This document shows, in pieces, positions 1-5,534 of a stretch of DNA of 5,534 bases (positions are counted from its first letter, which is position 1; each line of letters starts with the position of its first letter). A model generated the notes under the pieces. The model did not search any database. It was not told the DNA's origin and saw only the letters and a program-made list of their open reading frames with translations. Both the position numbers and the translations under genes were made by a program. This DNA comes from an uncultured bacterium (GTDB lineage: Bacteria; Planctomycetota; Phycisphaerae; Phycisphaerales; SM1A02), in contig CAIPQY010000052.1 of the NCBI GenBank assembly GCA_903867275.1, forward strand, positions 1 through 5,534, in the 5' to 3' direction.

Positions 1-3000
1 CATGCCTCCAACAACGCAGGCAGGCGCGCGAACTGGCGGTCGGACATGGACTCGATGTGCTGCAGATCGGCAAGCCACGCTCGATCGTCGCGGGTCGCCG
101 ACACCACCCATCCCCAGTCGGCAGGCGCCGGACGCGCAAGTTCCTGCTGCAGTCGCTCACTGGCCAGCGAAAGCGCCTCCAGACCCTGCAGCGTGGCGCG
201 CACGCATGCAAGCAGTCGACCGCGCCCCGCATCCACGCGCTCCTGCAACTGCATGGCGGTCTGCGGAATCGGCCCGTCGCCAAGACACGCCGCATGCACC
301 GATCGATGCGCGGCGCAGTGCACCAGCGAGGCGGGTGAACCAAGACCACGCGCGCTCCACACCAGCGGCTGATAGCCCGGATCGAAGTCCAGATGATGCT
401 GCACTTCCGATCGCAGTGCCGCGTGACACAGGCGCACGGCCGCTCGACGAAGGCCCTGCATCGCCTCCGACGCATCGCTGCGCCACGCCGTTTGCACCCC
501 CTGCCGTGCCGCATCAAGCGTGCCCCACACCTGCAGTGAAGCACCATCGCATGGCACACGAAGCACGCACGGCAGCGGCGGCGCGGCGTCGGGCCACGCA
601 GCGACCGGCGCGCCGCACCAGCGCCCGGACTCGAAGGCGCGCATCGCCTCTTCGCGCGCCTTCTGCACCGCTTCGTGCAGATCACGCTGCGCGGCGCCGA
701 CATCGCGCGTTTCCAGCAACGTTCGCTCGCCTCGCATCACCTGCACACGCAGCAGCAGATGCGGCGCCACAGCCGTCATGTCGAAGTCGCTCGCCTGCAC
801 AACGAGCCCCGAGGCGGCCGACAGGTGCTGCGCCAGCAGCGTGCGCAGCGATCCTTCTCCAGGTGCATGCGATTGCAGGAACCCGTTGGTGAATTCCTCC
901 ACCGGTTGGAATCGCGCGCGCACACGCTTGGGCAAGGATCGAATCAGCGCTTCCACCAGTTCCGGTCGATGGCCGGGCACCGACCACTCCAGGCGCGCGG
1001 CATCCAGATCCGGCAGCGAGACCAGCGGCACCTGCAGCGTCACGCCGTCATCCACCGCGCCTGGCGCGTGCAGATATCGCACGGGCATGCTGCCTGCGCC
1101 CGCATCCAGCGCCCGGGGGAACGCCGCATCATCCGGCTCCTCGGTGATCAGGTGCACACGCTGCAGCAACAGGGCGCGCGGATCACGCCGTTCCACCTCG
1201 CGCCGCCATCGCTCGAAGTCCGGCCGACTGTGCACGCCTTCGGGCAGGCGCTGGTCATAGAAGCGGTACACAGCCTCGGCATCGGCCAGCAGGTCGCTGC
1301 GACGTCGCGCCTGCGCCCAGGCCTCCACATCCTGCAGCGTGGTGCGATTGGCGGAAAGAAACGGCGCATCCACGCCCAGTTGCTCCTCCACCAACGCGCT
1401 GCGGATGAACACCACGCGCGCGTCGGCGGGATTCACCGGACCGTACGGCACGCGACGCTTCTCGATCAGGTCGAGCTGACCAAGGCTCACGCGCTCCCAG
1501 GCCGCCACCTGCCCGGTCTCGCGCACCCAATGCGGCTGACTGAGCGTGCGCTTCACGATGTGCGGCGCAGCACCCTCCACCCAGTTGGGTTGGATGCGCG
1601 CCACCACGCGCGCCTGCCTGCGCCCGGTGTCCACGATCTCGAGCGCCACCACCCACGGCGGCTGCGCGCGCGCAAGACCGCTTCGTGGATGCAGCACGAA
1701 GGTGCTGCCATCGCTCAGTCGATATTGGCCATCGCGGCCGCGCAGCGCCACCTGCGTGGCGAAGCCAGCCAGCACCGCGCGATGCACCGGTGCCGAACGC
1801 CACACGCCGTTGTCTGCGCCGGGATCCAACTGCAGCCTCTCGCGCAGCAGGCGATCCAGCTGACGCCGAACATCGGTCCACTCGCGAAGGCGGCGATGCG
1901 ACAGATGCCGCTCGCGACACCATCGCTTCAGCGCCGACGAGCCCAGCGTCTCCTGCGCCTCGCGCCAGGCCGCCCACAGTCGCAGCGCACCGATCAGGTC
2001 GCCATCGCCGTCGCGGAACGGCGCGTGCGCCAGGTCGGCCTCCTGTGCGCGGTCTGCCGGCCGCTCGCGCGGATCCACGCTTGAAAGCCACGCGGCCAGC
2101 GTGCATGCCGCCGCACCGCACTCAAGCCGCACCCCTTCAAGCAGCACGCGAGCCACGCGCGGATCCACGGGCAGCTTGGCCATCTTGCGCCCAAGCGGCG
2201 TGAGTTCGCCGCGCGTGCCAACCGCACCGATCTCGCGCAGCGTCTCCTCGGCTTCATGCAGGCGACGCTCACCCGGCGGATCGATGAACGGAAATGCGGC
2301 CGGATCACCAAGCCCCAGATCCTTCATGCGAAGCACCACGCCGGCCAGATTCGAGCGCAGGATCTCGGGCGTGGTGGTGTCGGCGCGCGCCTCGAAGTCG
2401 GCCTCGCTGAACAGCCGCACGCACACGCCCGCCGCCACGCGCCCGGCACGCCCCTTGCGCTGCTCCAGCGACGCCTTCGAAGCCGCCTCCACCAGCAGCC
2501 GCTGCACGCGCGACTTGGCGCTCCAGCGATTGATGCGCACCAGACCCGCATCCACCACCCAACGGATGCCGGCCACGGTCAGGCTGGTTTCGGCGACGTT
2601 GGTGGCAAGCGTCACGCGTCGCTTGGGGCACGCGGCGATGGCGCGATCCTGCTCGGCGTCGCCCAATCGGCCGAACAATGGCGTCACTTCCACATCGCCT
2701 GTGCGACCACGCAGCACTTCCGCCGTTTCCAGAATCTCGCGCTCGCCCGGCAGGAACACCAGCACGTCGCCGGGACCCTCGCGCAGACATGCCTGCACAG
2801 CATCGGCCACCTGCTGCGCATCCGCGGGCTCGGCATCCGGCGTGGGTTGCCAGCGCACCTTCACGGGAAACAGCCGCCCCGGCACGCTGAGCACCGGTGC
2901 GCCATCGAACGCCTCGCTCAGCCGCTCGGCCTCCAGCGTGGCGCTCGACAGCACCACGCGCAGATCGGGCCGCTTCGCAAGGATGCGGCGCAGCGATCCA

Positions 3001-3488
3001 AGCAGGAAGTCCACGTTCAGGCTGCGCTCATGCACCTCGTCGATCACGATGGCGTCGTAGCGGCGCAGCAGCGGATCACCGGCCAGCTGTGCAAGCAGCA
3101 CGCCATCGGTCAGCACGCGCAATCGCGTGGTGTCGTCGCTGCGATCATCGAAGCGCACCTGGCATCCAACCACCGTGCCCAGCGGCACGCCCAACTCGGC
3201 CGCGATGCGCTGCGCGGTGGCGCGCGCTGCCAGTCGCCTGGGCTGCGTGTGCGCGATCTCGCCCGCCACGCCGTAACCCATCTCAAGCAGCATCTTCGGA
3301 ATCTGGGTGGTCTTGCCGCTGCCCGTGTCCGCCTGCACCACCACCACGGGATTGGCGCGGATCGCGGCCATGATCTCCTCGCGATGCCGCGCCACGGGCA
3401 GTTCCGATGGATAGGTGGGCGTCACCACCGCCGCTTCACGAATGGCGCGGCGCCTGGCGTGCCGATCGGCCGCTGGCGAGGTGGACAT
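1..3488 (-). CDS. hrpA: ATP-dependent RNA helicase HrpA, DEAH family (C-terminus cut by window edge)
   Basis: Superfamily 2 DEAH-box helicase, an ATP-driven cytoplasmic RNA unwinding enzyme; E. coli HrpA is linked to mRNA processing and to rescue of stalled ribosomes. About 1162 codons are open without a stop. Seen motifs: Walker A GSGKTT (residues 56-61, Lys59), TQPRRLAAR (81-89), TDGVLL (127-132), Walker B DEVHERS (150-156), SSAT (181-184), FLPGERE (245-251), ATNVAETS (295-302) and QRKGRAGR (343-350). An HA2/OB-fold region follows. From about residue 640 comes the HrpA-specific DUF3418-type region, with WERVSLGQ at 664, FYDQRL near 743 and LIRSLPKRVRARF at 848-860; this separates it from the shorter HrpB. 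By memory comparison with E. coli HrpA (about 1300 aa), some 50-70 C-terminal residues lie beyond position 1. ATG at 3488 is the first possible start: the frame upstream reaches a stop at 3551-3549 with no ATG, GTG or TTG. The N-terminus is thus about 30-40 residues shorter than in E. coli. The A-to-V change in the DEAH box is unusual. Family assignment is firm; the substrate is not visible. Confidence 0.95.
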   Translation of the reverse strand, partial: MSTSPAADRHARRRAIREAAVVTPTYPSELPVARHREEIMAAIRANPVVVVQADTGSGKTTQIPKMLLEMGYGVAGEIAHTQPRRLAARATAQRIAAELGVPLGTVVGCQVRFDDRSDDTTRLRVLTDGVLLAQLAGDPLLRRYDAIVIDEVHERSLNVDFLLGSLRRILAKRPDLRVVLSSATLEAERLSEAFDGAPVLSVPGRLFPVKVRWQPTPDAEPADAQQVADAVQACLREGPGDVLVFLPGEREILETAEVLRGRTGDVEVTPLFGRLGDAEQDRAIAACPKRRVTLATNVAETSLTVAGIRWVVDAGLVRINRWSAKSRVQRLLVEAASKASLEQRKGRAGRVAAGVCVRLFSEADFEARADTTTPEILRSNLAGVVLRMKDLGLGDPAAFPFIDPPGERRLHEAEETLREIGAVGTRGELTPLGRKMAKLPVDPRVARVLLEGVRLECGAAACTLAAWLSSVDPRERPADRAQEADLAHAPFRDGDGDLIGALRLWAAWREAQETLGSSALKRWCRERHLSHRRLREWTDVRRQLDRLLRERLQLDPGADNGVWRSAPVHRAVLAGFATQVALRGRDGQYRLSDGSTFVLHPRSGLARAQPPWVVALEIVDTGRRQARVVARIQPNWVEGAAPHIVKRTLSQPHWVRETGQVAAWERVSLGQLDLIEKRRVPYGPVNPADARVVFIRSALVEEQLGVDAPFLSANRTTLQDVEAWAQARRRSDLLADAEAVYRFYDQRLPEGVHSRPDFERWRREVERRDPRALLLQRVHLITEEPDDAAFPRALDAGAGSMPVRYLHAPGAVDDGVTLQVPLVSLPDLDAARLEWSVPGHRPELVEALIRSLPKRVRARFQPVEEFTNGFLQSHAPGEGSLRTLLAQHLSAASGLVVQASDFDMTAVAPHLLLRVQVMRGERTLLETRDVGAAQRDLHEAVQKAREEAMRAFESGRWCGAPVAAWPDAAPPLPCVLRVPCDGASLQVWGTLDAARQGVQTAWRSDASEAMQGLRRAAVRLCHAALRSEVQHHLDFDPGYQPLVWSARGLGSPASLVHCAAHRSVHAACLGDGPIPQTAMQLQERVDAGRGRLLACVRATLQGLEALSLASERLQQELARPAPADWGWVVSATRDDRAWLADLQHIESMSDRQFARLPALLEA

Positions 3489-3496
3489 GAGGGCAG

Positions 3497-3502
3497 ATGC
3501 TA
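3497..3502 (-). promoter_or_regulatory. Candidate -10 element (TAGCAT) for hrpA, possibly leaderless
   Basis: On the minus strand TAGCAT matches TATAAT at four of six positions and ends 8 nt before the hrpA ATG at 3488. A start site 6-9 nt downstream would fall on or next to the ATG. No purine-rich Shine-Dalgarno sequence lies between: the spacer is CTGCCCTC. At normal spacing the -35 region offers only a weak TTTCGA/TTCGAA match (about 3519-3525). This is inferred from sequence and spacing alone. Confidence 0.4.
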
Positions 3503-3554
3503 GAAGCCCCCGTGCGCGTTCGAAACCGCCCTGCGTCCCCTCTTCGGGTCATGC

Positions 3555-3565
3555 GATCCCGGATC
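3555..3565. repeat. Short inverted repeat GATCC-C-GGATC in the divergent intergenic region
   Basis: A perfect 5-bp inverted repeat around a single central base lies between the two divergent genes, upstream of both candidate -10 elements. It could be a small operator half-site pair. At 10 paired bases in GC-rich DNA it could also easily be chance. No transcription factor is suggested by it. Confidence 0.15.
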
Positions 3566-3594
3566 ACGCCGCGGTGCCGCGAGGCCCGCGCGGC

Positions 3595-3600
3595 TACCCT
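3595..3600 (+). promoter_or_regulatory. Candidate -10 element (TACCCT) for the FIST gene, possibly leaderless
   Basis: TACCCT fits the TAnnnT form of a -10 box and ends 8 nt before the ATG at 3609, the same spacing as the element facing hrpA. The spacer TTGCCTTC has no Shine-Dalgarno match; the nearest GAGG (3581-3584) is about 24 nt from the ATG, too far to serve. No convincing -35 hexamer is seen about 17 nt upstream, where the sequence is CGGTGC. It would also drive the downstream PAS gene if the two form an operon. Confidence 0.4.
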
Positions 3601-3608
3601 TTGCCTTC

Positions 3609-4718
3609 ATGAAGATCGCACGCCTTCGCTGGAACTCGGACAAGGGCTGGCACGGCGACGCGGACCTTCCCGAGGCCAACCTGGTTCTGGCCTTCGGCGA
3701 CCATGACCACTTCCATTCCGACGCCTGCTACGCCGAGCTTCGAAAGCGGTTTCCGAAGGCGCACATCGCGGGCTGCTCCTCCTCGGGCAACGTGGCTGGA
3801 ACCACCATCACCGACTGCGACGTGGTGGCGACCGCGATCCAGCTGGAGCATGGCACCTTCCGTCTGGTCTCCGGCAAGATCGAGCCGGGCGCGGATCTGA
3901 AGTCGATGGCCACGGAGCTGATGAAGCAGCTCCAGTCGGCGGATCTGCGACATGTGCTTGTGCTGTCGGAGGGCCTGCATGCCAACGGAAGCGAAATCGC
4001 CCTGGGCCTGGGCATCGGCGGCACCACCGTCACGGGCGGACTTGCCGGCGATGCGATGCGTTTCGGATCCACGTGGGTGATGGCCGACGCGCCAGCCCAA
4101 CAGGACCAGCTGGCACTGATCGGGCTCTACGGTGATGTGCGCGTGAAGAGCGCCTACTGCGCTGGCTGGACCGACTTCGGCGCCGAACGCATCGTGACCA
4201 GATCGGCCGGCAACGTGGTGTTCGAGATCGACAACCAACCCGCACTCGCCCTGTACAAGCGCTACCTCGGCGACATGGCGGCTGGCCTGCCGGGCAGCGG
4301 CATGCGCTTCCCGCTGAACATCCTCACCGACGGCGGCGGACACGGGCTCATCCGCACGCTGCTGGCGGTCGACGAATCCGCCCAGAGCCTCACCTTCGCG
4401 GGCGATGTGCCGCAGGGCAGTCGCTGCAAGCTCATGCGCACGAATCTGGACACCCTGATCGAAAGCGCGCAGAACGCCGCGCAGGAGGCAAGCCCAGCGG
4501 GAACGGACGAGGGCCTGTGCCTGATCGTGAGCTGTGCCGGCCGCCGCGTGGTGCTTGGACAGATCGCGGATGAGGAACTCGAGCAGGTGCAGCGCATGAT
4601 GGGTCCGGGCATGAAGCTCGCCGGCTTCTATTCCTACGGCGAACTGGCCCGACTCGCCAAGGTGCCCGCGTGCCACCTGCACAACCAGACCATGTCACTG
4701 ACCACCATCTGCGAGTGA
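3609..4718 (+). CDS. FIST domain sensor protein (FIST_N + FIST_C), 369 aa
   Basis: A complete FIST-domain protein. The family is described as an intracellular sensory module, proposed to bind small ligands such as amino acids, and is usually encoded beside signal-transduction output proteins. FIST_N spans roughly residues 24-210, with the family-like GCSSSGNV turn (55-62), the strand/loop SEGLHANGSE (120-129) and the glycine-rich TGGLAGD (142-148). FIST_C starts near the ALALYKRYLG segment (Tyr216) and ends with the typical FYSYGEL (340-346) and LHNQTMS (357-363). Length fits a stand-alone FIST protein with both halves intact. There is no signal peptide or membrane segment, so it is probably cytoplasmic. 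ATG 3609 is the only start in this frame near the domain; no Shine-Dalgarno precedes it. Its TGA overlaps the GTG start of the PAS gene, which implies co-translation and a shared pathway. The ligand cannot be read from the sequence, and no enzymatic motif is seen. Confidence 0.9.
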   Translation: MKIARLRWNSDKGWHGDADLPEANLVLAFGDHDHFHSDACYAELRKRFPKAHIAGCSSSGNVAGTTITDCDVVATAIQLEHGTFRLVSGKIEPGADLKSMATELMKQLQSADLRHVLVLSEGLHANGSEIALGLGIGGTTVTGGLAGDAMRFGSTWVMADAPAQQDQLALIGLYGDVRVKSAYCAGWTDFGAERIVTRSAGNVVFEIDNQPALALYKRYLGDMAAGLPGSGMRFPLNILTDGGGHGLIRTLLAVDESAQSLTFAGDVPQGSRCKLMRTNLDTLIESAQNAAQEASPAGTDEGLCLIVSCAGRRVVLGQIADEELEQVQRMMGPGMKLAGFYSYGELARLAKVPACHLHNQTMSLTTICE

Positions 4719-5534
4719 CCCCACGCGTGCACTTTCATCGCCTGCTCACGCGACAGCTCCAGCGCCTCATGGGCCAGGCTGTCGCGCCCGATGCCACGTG
4801 GCAGTCGCTGCTGGAGCAGGTGAGCGGCTCCTACCACGAGGCGGACCGGGAGCGGGCGCTCCTGGAAAACGCGCTGGTGGTGAATTCCGAGGAACTCACC
4901 GCGGCCAATTCCGAGCTGCGCCTGCGTGCCGAACGGGAGCAGTCGATCCGGCGCAGCTTCGTCAACTCCATTCCCGACCTGTTCTTCGCCAAGTCCATGC
5001 AGGGCGTGTACATCGTCTGCAACCGGTCGTTCGAACAGGCCCTGGGCCTGACGGAGAGCGACATCATCGGCAAGACCGATGCCCAACTGCTGCCCCCGGA
5101 GATGGCGAGCGAGCTCGAGTCGCTCGAGCGACAGGTGCTGTCCACCGGACACCCCAGTGTGCGTGAAGAGTGGCTCATGAAGTCCGACGGAAACAAGGTG
5201 TGCCTCGAGATGCTTCGTGCGCCCTACTTCGACTTCGACGGCGCCCCCCTTGGCCTGATCAGCATCGGTCGCGACATCAGCGAGCGCCGGCGGCTGGAGG
5301 AGCAGATGCGCCTGTCCGCGCTGGTGTATCAGCACACCGCAGAAGGCATGCTGGTGACCGATGCCAACTACCGCATCATCGACATCAACGCCGCAGGCGC
5401 GCGCATCACCGGATACCAGCTCGACGAGGTCCGGGGCCAGCGTCCGGACATCTTCTACTCGGGGCGCCAGGACGAGGCGTTCTACGAGGCGATGCAGCGA
5501 ACGGTGGATGAATTCGGCTACTGGCACGGCGAAG
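4715..5534 (+). CDS. Multi-PAS signalling protein, partial (output domain beyond window)
   Basis: The N-terminal 273 residues of a soluble sensory protein are visible; the frame is open to the window end. Residues about 1-35 carry a basic RLLTRQLQRL segment, of a type I recall from proteins encoded beside FIST genes. Residues about 35-80 look like a coiled coil rich in Glu, Leu and Arg. PAS 1 spans about 82-184 (SIPDLFFAKS, then LGLTESDIIGKT) and ends in the usual GRDISERRRLEEQ linker (from 185). PAS 2 starts near 201 (YQHTAEGMLVTD, ITGY, FYSGRQDEAFYEAM) and is cut in its last strands. No transmembrane helix is seen. GTG 4715 overlaps the FIST stop as GTGA and is in frame with GTG 4727 and ATG 4769; the ATG start would remove the RLLTRQLQRL segment, so a GTG is preferred. 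No strong ribosome binding site is seen, consistent with translational coupling. The PAS 2 ending resembles those before GGDEF/EAL domains, but a histidine kinase output is equally open here. Confidence 0.88.
   Translation, partial: MTPRVHFHRLLTRQLQRLMGQAVAPDATWQSLLEQVSGSYHEADRERALLENALVVNSEELTAANSELRLRAEREQSIRRSFVNSIPDLFFAKSMQGVYIVCNRSFEQALGLTESDIIGKTDAQLLPPEMASELESLERQVLSTGHPSVREEWLMKSDGNKVCLEMLRAPYFDFDGAPLGLISIGRDISERRRLEEQMRLSALVYQHTAEGMLVTDANYRIIDINAAGARITGYQLDEVRGQRPDIFYSGRQDEAFYEAMQRTVDEFGYWHGE

Noticed and set aside
2..892. Plus-strand open frame (296 aa) at the left edge
   Set aside because: It is antisense to the hrpA C-terminal region. The translation is Pro/Ala/Arg-rich without any fold signature.
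675..2084. Long plus-strand open frame (469 aa) opposite hrpA
   Set aside because: It lies wholly antisense to conserved helicase coding sequence. Its translation is low-complexity, rich in Arg, His, Ala and Gln, with no recognisable domain. High GC at third codon positions keeps antisense frames free of stops.
1255..2121. Minus-strand open frame (288 aa) inside hrpA in another frame
   Set aside because: It is out of frame with the helicase and spans its HA2/OB and DUF3418 parts. It is Gly/Ala/Arg-rich without motifs. The helicase frame stays open throughout, so there is no sign of a frameshift.
2256..3503. Long plus-strand open frame (415 aa) opposite the hrpA helicase core
   Set aside because: It is antisense to the Walker A, Walker B and motif VI region. 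Its composition is biased to His, Arg, Ala and Gln with no domain, so it is a GC shadow.
3489..3608. Search for a terminator, riboswitch or small RNA in the intergenic region
   Set aside because: The only structure seen is the 5-bp inverted repeat and some GC-rich CCGCGG-like runs. There is no hairpin followed by a T tract on either strand, and the region is too short for a riboswitch if both transcripts start near the ATGs.
3594..4682. Minus-strand open frame (362 aa) opposite the FIST gene
   Set aside because: The sense strand carries clear FIST motifs through its full length. The antisense translation has no recognisable domain.
4634..5527. Minus-strand open frame (297 aa) opposite the PAS gene
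   Set aside because: The sense frame has two readable PAS domains. The antisense product looks like a complement-strand artefact.

Overview
This window is high-GC bacterial DNA (roughly two-thirds G+C by eye) with dense coding and no mobile elements, RNA genes or CRISPR. It holds three genes in a divergent layout, and two of them run off the window edges. The gene set (an HrpA-type helicase, and a FIST sensor beside a multi-PAS protein) suits Pseudomonadota such as a gammaproteobacterium. Planctomycetota or another high-GC phylum cannot be excluded. I would not assign a genus.

Positions 1-3488, minus strand: a nearly complete hrpA-type DEAH-box RNA helicase. All the helicase motifs and the HrpA-specific C-terminal region are visible. 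The left window edge cuts off the last part of the protein. Its Walker B box reads DEVH instead of DEAH, and its N-terminus is shorter than that of E. coli HrpA.

Positions 3489-3608: a 120-bp divergent intergenic region. Each gene facing out of it has a TAnnnT -10-like hexamer exactly 8 nt before its ATG, and neither has a Shine-Dalgarno sequence. Both transcripts may therefore be leaderless.

Positions 3609-4718, plus strand: a complete FIST-domain (FIST_N + FIST_C) cytoplasmic sensor protein of 369 aa. Its stop codon overlaps a GTG start (GTGA) of the next gene. Positions 4715-5534 and beyond encode a soluble signalling protein with a coiled-coil N-terminus and at least two PAS domains. The second PAS resembles those that precede GGDEF/EAL modules, but the output domain lies outside the window. 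These two genes probably form one operon, in which the FIST protein senses a small ligand and the PAS protein passes the signal on. The helicase gene shares only the intergenic region with them, and no functional link is evident.

I see no clearly new system. The points most worth a second look are the matched leaderless promoter geometry, the tightly coupled FIST-PAS pair with unknown output, and the DEVH variant.
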